A stretch of 64,000 nucleotides of DNA from Mactromeris polynyma (lineage: Eukaryota; Mollusca; Bivalvia; Venerida; Mactridae): assembly GCA_032209605.1 (NCBI GenBank), contig JASFXZ010000005.1, forward strand, positions 18,218,860 through 18,282,859. Direction: 5' to 3'. The notes below the pieces were generated by a model. It did not search any database and was not told the DNA's origin. It saw nothing but the letters and a program-made list of their open reading frames with translations. Below, one piece after another: positions 35,901 to 46,835 of this stretch (positions are counted from its first letter, which is position 1; every line of letters starts with the position of its first letter). A program made the position numbers and the translations under genes.

Positions 35901-36048
35901 CGTATTATCTATGTATCCATAAACCTCTCTGCGCCTGCTCTGATATAATTTATTACTTTCTCTTGTACAGGTACACTGCTAGAACTGTCTTAATAAAATC
36001 ATAGAACTATATACCCACGACTATCACCACACACATAAATCAAAGCGC
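35901..36048 (+). repeat. 3' LTR
   Basis: cgtattatctatgtatccat ... gtcttaataaaatcatagaa ... accacacacataaatcaaag matches the 5' LTR remnant and follows a purine-rich acaagggaga. Confidence 0.7.
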
Positions 36049-37255
36049 CGAAAGCGCAGAAAGACTGGGGCCGTAGAAGTTGCTTGTGTTCTGTAAAGAC
36101 TTGTCAACCAGAGATTGTAGAAGCATTACAAAGTCTCAATCGAGGATGGAAAGACCTAGTGACCTGGTACAGGTTGATACTTGGTCAGTAAATATCTATT
36201 ATAGAGGTTTATTGAATAGGAATATATACATACCAGGTCAATAGATTATTATTATATATTACATTTACCCTATGATTACCATGTTTGTTTACCAATATTC
36301 TCAAGGGAGACAACCCGGAAACATAGAAAAGACCATCCATCTCCATCTGCTTTTAGGGTTCACTCTATAGACAGACAATACCAATACGCATATGCTTTTT
36401 ACAGCCCTTTACTGTTCTATATTAACTCTGCTGTGTTAAAGTTCATCTGGTCTTTGTATCTTTTCAGAAAAAATCCTTGCTCTAAAATTTATGGGAGGTT
36501 GTGATTGTAAACAACTGACACTGCCGTACGCAGTTTCGCTACACAATGTGGTACAGTCAAGGCCATAATAATTCGTTCTATGTTACTAGTATGCGGACAC
36601 CAGCGTACACTGTTGAGGTTTGATTTTAAATAGCCACATGTAATTAGGGATGAGGCGATACAGCGAATATCGATGCTATACCGATATATGCAATCGCATA
36701 TATGTTTCAGTACATAAGCCCAACAAATCGATATGAGATGGTCGAATGTTGCAACAAAAAAGTTCCGTTATTTAGCACAAACTTTATATAGAACCATTAT
36801 CATTTGTAAAACGACTTCTTATTGTTCGAGTTGTTTCGATCACTGTTACCAATAGTTTATATTGTACTAGAGCAGCGTTCGGTGATAAAAAATACTTTGT
36901 TTCAAGTGCCGTTTGTCGTTGTCAAGATATTTTACGTTAAATTGCATGGGAGGAATTTTAAAAGTCGCCCAAAGGAGGAAGTGCCTCATGAAAGGTGTTA
37001 TTCTGGGAGGGAATACAGTAGGGATAAGAAAATGCTTAGTATAATTAGTAATACAATATTTTTTGAATGTTAAACTATAATAATGACGTGCATCAAACTG
37101 TAAATCCAATTAAGTGTTTCTGATATTTCTTGGTTTTACTGTCCATGTTAAAAATGTTAAATAAATATCAAAGCATTATTTTGTTTATTTGTTTAGTTTA
37201 AAACCACATCACGGACATGGTTTATATATTGAATTTAATACAAAACAATTTCAGA
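36049..37255. repeat. Segment shared with 56066-57765, no gene supported
   Basis: Present in unit 1 and in the third block but deleted in unit 2. The third block has an extra ~465 bp near 56175-56638. The short ATG frame beginning MADEKYFG at 57364 is absent here because aatggcggatg is missing (near 36888), so it is not conserved. Confidence 0.7.
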
Positions 37256-37422
37256 GGGTGTTTTGTCCTACTTGTAAAATTCATGAAGGGAATTTTGTCC
37301 TACTTGTAAAATTCATGAAGGTGATTTTGTCAGCCTTGTACAATTCACGAAGGGGATTTTGTCCGCCTTGTGCAAAATGAGCAAAGGGGATTTTTTCCAG
37401 AGGGGATTTTGTCCGTTTACCA
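37256..37422. repeat. 32-bp minisatellite, about 5 units
   Basis: Units of the type cttgtaaaattcatgaaggg + gattttgtccta. Same repeat as at 48112-48172 (about 2) and 57766-59162 (about 43). Confidence 0.85.
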
Positions 37423-38016
37423 ATTTTTATCTTTATCAGCAAAGACCGGGTATTTATGGCTTTGAGATCAATATACTTAAATTGACAGTTTTATTACCAA
37501 ATTGATAACCAAATACGCGTTCAAGGTTTCGGCGAAACATTAAAGTAGCTCCTGTGGGGAAACGGTCCGTCTAGGTAGGCCTAAGACAAATATTTTTGTA
37601 TGTATTGTGTAGCCTAATAATGAAGAACGCGCCCATTATTCCTGGGCCAGAGTCCTCTATTTTTTGTAAAATTACTTTTGAATGGTTTGAAAATATGATT
37701 GATTGATTGACCTAAGAATGAGGTGTATAACTCCAAAATAGAGCCGCAGTCTGCTGCTCAAATAGTTTGTACTATTAACTCATGAAATTTAATAAAATTG
37801 TCATTTTTATGATATATATTTCCTTATTCTCAAGTCTCTGCTAGCCCCGCATATGTGTCTCTGTACTCCGACTTTTACACGCGTCTTTGAGGAGGAGCAA
37901 ATAAGAGCAGTATCGACGGTGATCTGGGTAGGGAAATAACTAAGTGCGCACCGCCTCCATAGCAACTCTGCCATCTTCTTTTTAACAGGTGCTCGGCTCA
38001 CCATAAGCATATATGT
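37423..38016. repeat. Triplicated flank after the minisatellite
   Basis: aaagaccgggtatttatggc and gtagctcctgtggggaaacg recur at 48195-48320 and 59185-59310. No gene seen. Confidence 0.75.
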
Positions 38017-38199
38017 TCACGAAAATAAGAGTAAATGCAGTGGAAAGACCAGCGGTGTCCAACTTCTATTTACTTTTGTGAATGGTTCAGCAGGACGTTG
38101 AACAGCGACAGTATAAAGATGTGTCGTCCGTGGCTGGACTAGGTCTCTGCGAACAACACGCACCGGTACAAAATATTTATAGAAATGTTCAAAATGCAA
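38017..38199 (-). CDS. Duplicated 60-codon frame, doubtful gene
   Basis: ATG frame MHFEHFYKYFVPVRVVRRDL ... ending LHLLLFS, present at full length in both units (also 48901-49083). No domain recognised. It lies about 270 bp downstream, on the same strand, of a copy of the family's first exon (38473), so it could be a replacement coding exon; possible acceptors (ttcttgtag near 38287, ttcgcag near 38155) are weak. The copies differ at a few bases, nearly all of which change the amino acid, which argues against selection on a protein. Confidence 0.25.
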   Translation of the reverse strand: MHFEHFYKYFVPVRVVRRDLVQPRTTHLYTVAVQRPAEPFTKVNRSWTPLVFPLHLLLFS

Positions 38200-38472
38200 A
38201 AAAAAACACTACAATAACATCAGTTTTTTCAACGATTGATCGGTACATTTTACTTTAGTTCAAGGCGGCTTCCTACAAGAAATAGGATGTCCAACATCAA
38301 ATATGTGCATGTCAAAATGTCTGACGCACCAAACTAAATAAACTCAAGTTATCAACGTAGATTGGTTCGTAGAACTCTAAACTTTAAAATACAGATGCAT
38401 GGGCTCACATAATTCCATGAATATCAAAGGCACAACGAACAAACGTGAGAAAAAATGTTCGTAAATTCTTAC

Positions 38473-38560
38473 CTCTCTAACTTCTGTTTGATCACTGTAA
38501 CGATTTCGTAGAATAGCGACACGTCAAGTGGTTTCGATATTTCTCTATATTCAGGATAGC
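38473..38560 (-). other. Orphan copy of the family's first (untranslated) exon
   Basis: Minus strand: gatatcgaaaccacttgacg ... cagaagttagagag followed by the donor gtaagaatttacg. It is the same exon-plus-donor as upstream of genes C (41361) and F (52110), but the coding exon that should lie downstream has been replaced. Confidence 0.55.
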
Positions 38561-38596
38561 TGAATAAAATCATGTGCTTACATATATGGATTGGTA

Positions 38597-38917
38597 CGGA
38601 GTCCCTAAAGTGACATTCCATACTTTTATTTTCGAGCTACACTTTTATTTTCATTTCGTAAAAACGAAATGTAATTTCGTTAAAACGTAATATTATTTCG
38701 TAAAAACGTAAAATTATTGCGTTTTTACGAAATAATATTGCGTTTTTACGAAACAATAATATTTACGAAATAATGTTTCGTTTTTACGAAAGTAATTTCG
38801 TTTAAACAGAATTAGTTTCGTATTTACGAAGTAATAATTCGTAAGTATGAAATAATATTAGAGCTACGTTTTTACGAAATAAAAACAGAAGATGGAAATG
38901 TCACTTTAGGGACACCG
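38597..38917. mobile_element. MITE with TA duplication and tttcgtaaaaacg interior
   Basis: Terminal inverted repeats cggagtccctaaagtgacat (38597) and gtcactttagggacaccg (ending 38917), flanked by TA on both sides (38595-38596 and 38918-38919). The interior is full of inverted and direct copies of tttcgtaaaaacgaaat. It is non-coding and the TA target points to Tc1/mariner-type mobilisation. The unit-2 copy (49507-49702) has lost its left end. Confidence 0.8.
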
Positions 38918-38972
38918 TAGTACGGCACGTTATCGTTGTTTTTTAAAACAGTGATTTATGTGTTTTATTCAG

Positions 38973-39104
38973 CATGTAGATAATATAGATCAGACGATGG
39001 GAAAGTTGACGTGTACGGGTGGGTATTCGAGAAGTTTCGGGAAAAGTGTCATATCTCGTTTAATAAATATTTGTAAACAACATTTCAATTGTAAATATAT
39101 CAAG
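38973..39104 (+). CDS. Exon-like segment, 44 codons, phase 0-0
   Basis: Bounded by an acceptor tgtgttttattcag and a donor aag/gtatgt, 132 bp, open in frame: HVDNIDQTMGKLTCTGGYSR then SFGKSVISRLINICKQHFN and CKYIK. The same boundaries and length recur in unit 2 (49758-49889), and a decayed relic is near 52300. No domain is recognised and partner exons were not found. Five of the six base differences between the copies change the amino acid, so protein selection is not supported. It could also be a first exon starting at the internal ATG. Confidence 0.3.
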
Positions 39105-39493
39105 GTATGTTTTATTAAATACATTGCTTTATTTTTATATTTTACAAACATCGCACATTCCATTGTCACTATAGCAACGTCACGTAGACGTGAGCGGGGC
39201 AGCTACAAATAACACATGCATATTGTTCCTAAAAACCCTTAACAGCTGGTTTCTTAACACTGTATTATTCTTAAATCGTTTCGAAATACACTACTTTTTC
39301 CATCTATGTACCCATGAGTTATAGAATGTCCTGTAATGTTAAGTTGGTATTTTTCTTATACATTCGCGCACAACCACTGGTTGGTCGTCGAATTGCATCT
39401 TCTTTTCCTGATGCCGTAATGGGACGGCCCGTTCTTGAAAACATTATTAAAAAGCAACCACAACTTAAATATATTCTGCTAACGTAGATCCTA

Positions 39494-39664
39494 CAGTAAA
39501 CCCTCAATAATAAGACCACCCTTGGACCCTTGAAAACTGGTCTTAATATTAAGGTGGTCTTAATATCAAGATGGTCTTAATATTGAGGTCGAATAAAGAA
39601 CAAAACGTTGAATATGAACGTGAAAATTGTGTTCTTAGTTTTGAGATGGTTTTATTAACAAGGT
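39494..39664. mobile_element. Pogo-like MITE
   Basis: Begins cagtaaaccctcaataataa after TA. The right end is decayed (gttttattaac). It lies downstream of gene C; the unit-2 counterpart is 50280-50412. Confidence 0.7.
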
Positions 39665-40245
39665 AAGATTAAAAATACCAAACAGTCGCTGGGATTGAAA
39701 ATATAACACACATGGGTACAATATAATGAAATTGTATTTAACTAGTTAAACCATATATATTTTCTCAGTCCTAAAGTTTAAAGGCTTTGTGCCCTTTCTT
39801 TCAGGTGATGTTGCATCATAGAATCTTGTGTCAAGCAGCTGGAATTTAACTTTTTTCCAACATTTATTTGACCTACCAATGTCATGATGTAATCGTTCAG
39901 TTTCTCAATAAAGCCACTATTCCTCTTCAAACACAATTGCAACATTATAACATATAATTATACTGTGAAAAATTGTATGAGAGATATCATATCCCATTCC
40001 TTCTTGGTCACTAAAGTCTTGTATTTCACACAGTGAAATATGTTCTTTTATAAAATCATTGAAGCAAAAGGCTACTATGATGATTTAACCCATGTATATT
40101 TGTATAATTTCAACAACAAAGGTAAATTTCCCACCTAGAACATTGTAAAGCATGATGATAAGCGGTAAAACTCTTTGTTATGGCTTACACAATGTTATAA
40201 TTGTATATAACATTAAGCAATATATTCAAGTTTTCAGTTTGCTTA

Positions 40246-40599
40246 TCAATCTTCCGTCCATATAGTTCCCATCCTGGTATCCACAACCTGGCCGTCAGCT
40301 CTCACTATAACACTTCGATTGATTCGTTTGGATAAATTGTCACACAAAACTGCTCCTTCCTTATCTACAATTGTTATATACACACGTGCTGCACCTCTGC
40401 AATCCGGTTCAAACCGAACATAATTATTCGGTAGTATTTTTGTATAACCAACTGCAATTTTGTTAACATCAATCTTTGCTCGAACCGATACCTTGGCGAT
40501 GCCCAAGTTAGCGTCTGTCACACTATATCTCTCAGTGTCCACTCTTGCCGAGATTTCTTTATGATAACGATTGGCCACATGTGTTAACTGCGAACTCAT
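40246..40599 (-). CDS. Small-protein family gene C (117 aa), unknown function
   Basis: Single coding exon, ATG 40599 to TGA 40246. Family blocks: THVANRYH (6-13), KIDVNKI (42-48), GYTKILPNNYVRFE (51-64), VYITIV (73-78), VLCDNLSKR (84-92), GQVVDT (103-108) and G-x-IW (111-114). No signal peptide, membrane segment or known domain that I recognise; alternating hydrophobic residues suggest a small beta-rich, probably cytosolic fold. ATG follows a splice acceptor (tatactgtag/gtaaat, exon from 40605), and a conserved donor lies at 41360, so exon 1 is untranslated and the intron about 755 bp. A minus-strand AATAAA lies near 39864. Nearest relative is gene F (3 aa differences). I do not know the function. 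Confidence 0.75.
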   Translation of the reverse strand: MSSQLTHVANRYHKEISARVDTERYSVTDANLGIAKVSVRAKIDVNKIAVGYTKILPNNYVRFEPDCRGAARVYITIVDKEGAVLCDNLSKRINRSVIVRADGQVVDTRMGTIWTED

Positions 40600-40605
40600 A
40601 TTTAC

Positions 40606-41360
40606 CTACAGTATATAAATAAAAGCAAGTGTCTATCATGATAAGGGCAAGCAACTGAAATGTACGAAAAATTACGCTTACAATGAAAGGGAAATCACTC
40701 CTGTAGGTAAAGGGAAATCTCTTGTGCGGTGGTTTCCCTTTACAAAACACAGAACGCTAGAGGAGATCGGCATGGTGGGGATTTGGTGGGGATTAAGATG
40801 TAATGGATCAGATGTTCCTTTGTCAGGCTGTATACAATCTTAAAACTGGTTATGAAGTTTGTCATATCAGGAATTTCACTTAGAGTTTTAAAATATAAAC
40901 TTAAAATGACAGTAATCAGTTATATACTGGTGTAACTTCGGCTACATATTCTAGTACACATATACGTATCACATGATCAGGCAAGAGTGATCACGTGACC
41001 CAAATAAGTCGACAGCAAAATGAATTTTGACCAACTGACCTTATCAGTTCTGAATACATTGTTTAGAACAATTTATCGTTAGCCGTTGTTGACACTGGAT
41101 TAACACAGACAAGGGCGATAACCACGATCATAGGATTGGTACAAAATGTGTAAAAAAATATGTGTATGTCAAAATGTCTGTCGTACCAATCTACGGACAT
41201 ATAAACCATTTATATGTCCGTGACCAAACTAAATAAACTCGAGTTACCAACGTAGATTGTGTCTTAGAACTCTAAATATAGATGTATTGGCTCCAATGAC
41301 TACCCAAAATATCGAAGGCACAACAACAAACAAGAATTAAAAATGTTCGTAAATTCTTAC
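40606..41360 (-). other. Intron of gene C
   Basis: Donor gttagagag/gtaagaattt (41360) and acceptor atatactgtag (40606), the same as in gene F (52109 and 51394). It contains the conserved ccaccaaatccccaccatg block and the E-box inverted repeat at 40969-40998. The intron is inferred from paired splice consensus and conservation between copies, not from transcripts. Confidence 0.6.
40969..40998. promoter_or_regulatory. Inverted pair of E-boxes
   Basis: tcacatgatca and tgatcacgtga form an 11-bp inverted repeat (one mismatch) around gcaagag, holding CACATG and CACGTG. It is conserved at 51722-51751 in the intron of gene F. A role as bHLH enhancer or downstream promoter site is inferred. Confidence 0.4.
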
Positions 41361-41445
41361 CTCTCTAACTCCCCTGTTATCACTTCTTAAATTAGCGACA
41401 TGTCAAGTGGTTTCGATATAACTCTATCTTGAGGATAGCTGAATA
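41361..41445 (-). other. Untranslated first exon of gene C (predicted)
   Basis: Minus strand: tatcgaaaccacttgacatg + tcgctaatttaagaagtga ... gagttagagag/gtaag. Four copies of this exon exist (38473, 41361, 49352/49404, 52110) with the donor intact. The transcription start is not defined; no TATA box is evident. Confidence 0.55.
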
Positions 41446-41490
41446 TAGTATGACAAGTTATCGCTGTTGTACATCGAACATGTATTTTTA

Positions 41491-41697
41491 CACTTCGATT
41501 GATTCGTTTGGATAAATTGTTACACAAAACTTCTCCGTCCTTATCTACAATTGTTACATATACACGTTCTGCACCTCTACAATCCGGTTCAAACCGAACA
41601 TAACTATTCGGTAGTATTTTTGTAAAACCAACTGTAATTTTGTTAACATCAATCTTTGTTCGAACCGATACCTTGTCGATGCCCACATTAGTTTTAT
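41491..41697 (-). pseudogene. Family copy D, truncated at both ends by the duplication junction
   Basis: Equivalent of copy A: it keeps NVGID to NLSKRINRSV but lacks the N-terminal block, and at 41491 the coding sequence runs straight into the first-exon region of gene C. The frame therefore ends in an unrelated tail (KIHVRCTTAITC...). This point is the join between units 1 and 2. Confidence 0.8.
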
Positions 41698-41951
41698 CAA
41701 TGGACGTAATGTGTTATTTGTATGACTGTTGTTTTTCTGCCCGTTCTTTCAAAAATATGTAATTTTAATGACATTTAGGTGTTTGTGGGGAATAAAAAAT
41801 TATTTAATATATTTGTGTTTTTTCGTATTATGAATACATGTACATAGGTGTCGTAGAATTACACCAACTAGCTGTAACTTACGAGTGGAATTTGATGCTG
41901 GTTTGCGCACTACCAAAATGACTCCAATCAGGCATTGTTAATACAAATGTA

Positions 41952-42074
41952 CAGTAATACCTCAATAATAAGACCCCCTTTGGTTAAATAAATAGCAAAA
42001 CAGTGAAAATGGACTTAAATCTTTTTTAAATTCAGAGATGATTATTGAGGTGGTCGTTAGATGAGGCTTTACTG
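41952..42074. mobile_element. Pogo-like MITE with TA duplication
   Basis: cagtaatacctcaataataa ... gttagatgaggctttactg with TA at 41950-41951 and 42075-42076. Counterpart of 26899-27045. Confidence 0.75.
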
Positions 42075-42392
42075 TAATATGAAGTGTAACTTAGAATATT
42101 TCTTTGATTCAGTTATAAAACATTATTGATGCATTCAAATAAAAATGTTTCCTCGGCAAAGCGAAAGAATTTATTTCTGGTCGAAAATACCAAAACATAA
42201 TCTTACCATTTCAGTGCAGTAAACACTCAATTAAAGGCCATGTTTTATGTTTCAGTTGCTCATTATATGTTATCAACACGCATTTGTTACAGTATTTAAG
42301 TTCTTTCTTCTGGTTTGTGCTTGATTTTCTGTAGAACAATTTGGTAGATTCTGTGTTTCTTAAACAGATGCTGAGCTTCTATTTCATTCATG

Positions 42393-42683
42393 GTCCTGCC
42401 ATGTTAGCTCAGTCGATAGAGCAGTTGACTGCTAATCTAGAGGTCGTTGATTCGAACTCTGGGGCAAGGCATATGTTCTTCCGTGACAATGTGACTGAAT
42501 ATTATGCATTCAAAGACATTAGTCCTCCACCTCGGAACTATGAATTATGTTGAGAAGTTGTCAGTTGTTTACGGAGGAACAGATAAGTACTGGTTGGTAA
42601 CCCAATTGCACTGATTACGTCAACTGACGGCCGTATATGACTGAAATACTGTTGAGAGACAGAGCTTAAAGCCCGAAACAAAC
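42393..42683 (+). mobile_element. tRNA-derived SINE (counterpart of 29058-29346)
   Basis: Head ttagctcagtcgatagagca, gactgctaatctagaggtcg, B box gattcgaactctgg. Tail ggccgtatatgactgaaata. It sits at the same place relative to copies D and E as the other SINE does to A and B, so it was copied with the block. Confidence 0.85.
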
Positions 42684-44235
42684 GTCATACATAGCTTGGG
42701 TAGCTGTGGTTCTACTGTGGGCAGCGTACCTATCCACTGTGTTGCCGGCCTTACAAATGTCTGTCATAACATTACTGTAATTGCATAGTGAAAGTGATGT
42801 TTAAAAAAACAATACGATGTTGTCTGTATTTATTTTGGCATTCAGCCATAATTGTTTTTGTTGAAGCCCTAACTATAACTTCAACTTTTTCTTACAGGTT
42901 TTTCATGTATCATGTACATAATGAACACAATAATACACATGTTACTATAACTAGTAACCAAGCTATGTATGTTTTCGGCTGATTATCGTGTAAAGCGAAA
43001 GACTATCACTAATGGACCCGGGCTATAAGATTATAATTGTTAATCTGAACATAGACCATAACAGCATGCAACCAATGACCGTAAACAATGTCATCACAAT
43101 TAGTGCGTACTCAAAATGATTAATTCAGATGGAAATATATTTCCAGGAATATTTAAAATAACATTCTGTTGACAGTCGACGCAAGTAAAGCAAGTTCAAG
43201 GCAAAAACAGATGGGTTTTATTGTTTACTTCTAAATATAGCAAGCAAGATTGTGTGAGACGGCTTCAGGGGTAGAAATGAATAATTTCCCGGCCATTATT
43301 AATTTTGCAGGCCGAGTATGGCCTCCTCACCTGGCTCTGTCGTATATTAATATCTAATAAATAAGTAGTATTGTATAATGGTCTTCCATTTGAGGACATG
43401 TGGCGCTGTTGACACTATTGTGATATGAATTACCAAGCACATTGGATGGTCATATGCTGCAAAATGCATATGGGGTAGAATTAATGACCAAACAGTTTGG
43501 AGATAATAACTGATTTATTCAGCAAAGCAAACAATACAACATAAAGCAATGCATTAAGTAGAACGCACACAAGTGGAAGGAAAAGCACTGAATAAATTAA
43601 ACACATAAATTCACTGCAACAATTTTTGGTTCAATTCACATGTTCTCATTCTCAATTTCACTGGATAAGATGATATTCTACGGGAATTTTGAAATTTCTG
43701 CACCCTTTGGTAACATTTGTAAAATCTATATTTATTGTCTATCATTTCTGTCTAGCTCTTGTGTCTGTACCAAATGCTAATAGCATTGGTAAAATTTACG
43801 TTTGTCTTTGTTCATATTCCAAACATTTCATAGTTATTTTGGGGGGTATTGAGCATTGTGGGATTCTAACCTAGCATGTTACCATTGGTGATTTGCTTTC
43901 CATAATTTGTGTCTTCTACGTGCGTCCACTGTCCTATATTTACATATAGGTCTTTCGCCTTGTTTGAGGCAATATAGTTAAGTTTCTTGGTCTTATTAAT
44001 TTCAAACTGCGAAATATGTTCTTATATAGAATCGTCGAAGCACTAGTCTATGGGTTGTTTTTATCATTCATTTTTGTATAATTGCTGTGAAGTATAACTA
44101 CAAAGGTATATTCCCACTAAGAACATTGTCTAAGATGATGAAAAGCAGTAAAACTAAAAAATATTGGTTTTGATATGGCTAACATGTTGTTATAATTATA
44201 TAACATTAAGCAACATGTTTAAGTTTTCAGTTTGC

Positions 44236-44601
44236 TTATCGCCTTTTTAACCATATGTATCCTTTTATCGTATCCACAACTTGCCCAGCATCATTCACCA
44301 TAACGCTATAATCCCTTCTTTTCGATAAATTATCGCACAAAACTTGTCCATCATTTTCTACCAATATTGTTATATATACTTGAAATGCAAGACTTAGTAT
44401 CGTATTCGTTTCAAACCGAACATGCTCTCTCGGTAGTATTCTTGTAAAACCTGGTTTAACTTTGCTAACGTCAATCTTTAATCCAACCGGCCCCACTTGA
44501 GCATCATTGAAAATCCATTTTTCGGTTTCCACTCTTGCCAAGATTACTTCATGATAATCATTTGCCACATGTGTTGAGAAAAAGATTGACCCCATTTTGA
44601 T
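44236..44601 (-). CDS. Small-protein family gene E (119 aa), divergent copy
   Basis: Coding exon ATG 44595 to TAA 44236: MGSIFFSTHVANDYHEVILA at the start, LKIDVSKVKPGFTRILPREH in the middle, then VYITILVENDGQ, VLCDNLSKR and GQVVDT-x-x-GYIW at the end. All family blocks are intact and the length matches genes C and F, although sequence outside the blocks differs widely. The ATG follows an acceptor gtctactttcag (exon from 44601), as in copy B. Its first exon was not found upstream. It is the only intact member of the B/E subtype here. Confidence 0.65.
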   Translation of the reverse strand: MKMGSIFFSTHVANDYHEVILARVETEKWIFNDAQVGPVGLKIDVSKVKPGFTRILPREHVRFETNTILSLAFQVYITILVENDGQVLCDNLSKRRDYSVMVNDAGQVVDTIKGYIWLKRR

Positions 44602-44992
44602 CTGAAAGTAGACAATTTATAGTAAAATGTCTTTCATAAGGGCAAGCAAATAATATCTATTTATGCTTACAATGAAAGGAAATCACTCACTCGGTTAAAG
44701 GAAATCTCTTATGCAGTGATTTCCCTTCACAAAGTACAGACGACTAAAGGAGGTCGCCATGGTGGGGATTTGGTGGGAATTTAGGCAGTTAAAATGGATC
44801 AGATGTTCCTCTGCCAGGCTGTGTATTACAATCTTAAAACGGGTTCTGGTAATGAGTTTGTCAAATCAGGAATTTCATTTAGAGTTTTAAAAGAACTAGT
44901 TTATGCTATAAACTTAAAATGACAGTAATTTATCAACTGGTTTATTTATTATAAGGCTTAAATTAGTCAATTTTGGTTGTTATATTTTTAAG

Positions 44993-45009
44993 CCCCCCCC
45001 CCCCCCCCC
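44993..45009. repeat. C17 homopolymer
   Basis: Seventeen C in a row on the plus strand between tttttaag and tcttcg. Likely to vary in length or be misassembled. Confidence 0.95.
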
Positions 45010-45039
45010 TCTTCGAAGAATTGAGGGCATATTGCTTTG

Positions 45040-45440
45040 CACATGTTGGTCGATCGGTCGGTCGGACTATCATAGGCCACAAACCATTTCCGATCAATAA
45101 CTCAAGAACCCCTAGTCATATCAAGCTCAAACTTAGTCCACACATTCATCTTGGGTAGCAGAGGAACCGTATTGCATTTGGGGATATGAGGTCGAAGTTC
45201 AATGTCACAGGTGTCAATTATTCACAAATAGTTTCCATTCAATAACTCAAGATCCCCTTGACCTTTCATCTTCAAACTTGGTCCACACATTCGTCTTTGG
45301 TAGCAGAGGAAGACTATTAATTTCGGTCAAATGTCACAAATCGGTTACGATCACTAACTCCAGAGCCCCTAGACCTATCATGTTCAAACTTATTCCACAC
45401 ATTCATCTTGGGTAGCAGAGGAACCCTATTGAATATTAGT
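45040..45440. repeat. Degenerate ~105-bp tandem repeat (about 4 units)
   Basis: Counterpart of 31745-32110 with the same cacacattcatcttgggtag motif. Confidence 0.75.
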
Positions 45441-45454
45441 AAATGGGTCAAAGT

Positions 45455-46350
45455 TTTCAAGCGATTCAAGGAACACACTGAGTTTGTGTTCTGTGAACTC
45501 TGAAAACAAAATCAGAAGAGGCTAAATTCAGTTACTTGATGTTATGAACCGGGGAAAAGGGGAGACAGATGACACATGGAATTTGTCTGCAGACAAAAAG
45601 AAAATGCTAAGTACTTACTGGGAGAGATTCGAATTGTACTGTAAGTCGAAGTCAAACATCATACTCAGCAGATATATTTTTAAATCAAGAATACAAAATG
45701 ATGGTAAACCTTTTTAACAGTTCGTCACAGAGCTAAAACTTCTTATTAAAAATTGCAATTAGAATGTTGATTTACAAGAGGAACTGATCAGAGATCACAT
45801 TGTTTTTGGCATATCATCTTCGAAACTGATGAGGGTTCTGATATATTACTACAAAAATGCATAGACATAGTACGCACTCTTGAAATTGATCAAGAACAAC
45901 TTTAAGAATAAGATTATAGGACAGGCGCAACTGCCGTGCATGCTATACGAGAATCATCAAAACCATGACAGAAACCATTTCAACTATGACGAATCCAGCA
46001 CAGAATTACAACCAGGGACCAACGATCAAATGTGGAAATTGTGGACTCAATAAACACACAAAACAAAACGAACGCCCTGCAAGGAGTTTACAGTGTCATA
46101 AGTGTAAAAAAATACGGTAATTTCGCTAACTTTTGTAGATCTAAAGGAATAAATTCTGTAAACTGTGACTCACCAAAGGATAGTTATGACAGTGATAAAT
46201 TTCTATGATCAAATTATCCTGTAAAGTCAAAGATAGGTTAATTAATGCTGAGTTATATATTGTTGACAACAATGCCCCACCACTGATTAGCCCCAAGTCC
46301 TCACTTGATCTAGGTTTAATTAAGATAACACACTCTGTAGAAAGTAAAAT
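45455..46350 (+). pseudogene. Gypsy Gag-protease remnant, unit 2
   Basis: Gag sequence is longer than in unit 1: AFKRFKEH-like start at 45457, then KKMLSTYWERFELYC-like capsid sequence and a zinc-knuckle-like CGNCGLNKHTKQ ... CHKCKK near 46030-46110. The protease piece follows (46205-46345, NNAPPLISPKSSLDLGLIK). Several stops and frame changes occur. There is no 5' LTR or primer site before it. Confidence 0.7.
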
Positions 46351-46835
46351 CATCGGAGGTACATGGCTGAACGTAAATCAACAGATCTACGTTGACACAG
46401 TTGGATATATGTCACTGTGAGTGGCTTTCGCTCTCCATCAATCGTACTCAGCGTGTGCATGGTGTGGTCTAATCTGATAGATGTTCGCATAGAAAATTTC
46501 TACCATGGTCCAGATGATGGACAGCGAACCAAGTATTGATACCTCCTGACAAGCTGAAATGTGCACTCGCATCGGATTTGAAGTACACGTTCAGGTCGCA
46601 ATGGTTAGAATTCGGATAAACTTTCGTTTATGAAGCTGTTTGACATTCGGACGATCGTACTGCTACATATTTGTCGTAGACCGATACGCGAACGTCGGCC
46701 ATGTTTGTTTGGATTTCTGACAGCGCGTAATAATATGTGATGCGACCCTAATTGGTATAAATATTCCACTAGTGTATTACGAGAAATAATGCATAGGTTA
46801 TAATCTCTCCCGCGCCGTATGTTATTCGATAATAT
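46351..46835. other. Unit-2-specific DNA, nothing recognised
   Basis: No match in unit 1. A 129-codon minus frame from 46994 to 46605 crosses the boundary of the duplicated block and has no domain. Confidence 0.5.

Larger units (their letters stand above)
32120..36048 (+). mobile_element. Decayed Gypsy-type LTR retrotransposon
   Basis: Order: 5' LTR remnant (32120-32267), primer-binding-like tggtgtcagaa (32270), Gag start (32422), protease/linker piece (32600-32760), reverse-transcriptase piece (about 32985-33205), non-coding or unassigned DNA with a MITE and a hairpin (34.05-34.57 kb), then a 3' LTR (35901-36048) after a purine stretch acaagggaga. The coding part is internally deleted and carries stops. 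Integrase and RNase H are not seen. The copy in unit 2 has lost the 5' LTR. Confidence 0.75.
26374..41490. repeat. Segmental duplication, unit 1
   Basis: Unit 1 aligns piecewise with unit 2. 26374-27045 matches 41500-42074, 28930-32110 matches 42265-45440, and 32440-32730 matches 45465-46345. 34810-36040 matches 46830-48110, 37360-37990 matches 48112-48780, 38000-39480 matches 48890-50270, and 39494-41480 matches 50280-52240. Order and orientation are kept. Unit 1 has 27285-28900 and 36050-37240 in addition. Confidence 0.85.
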
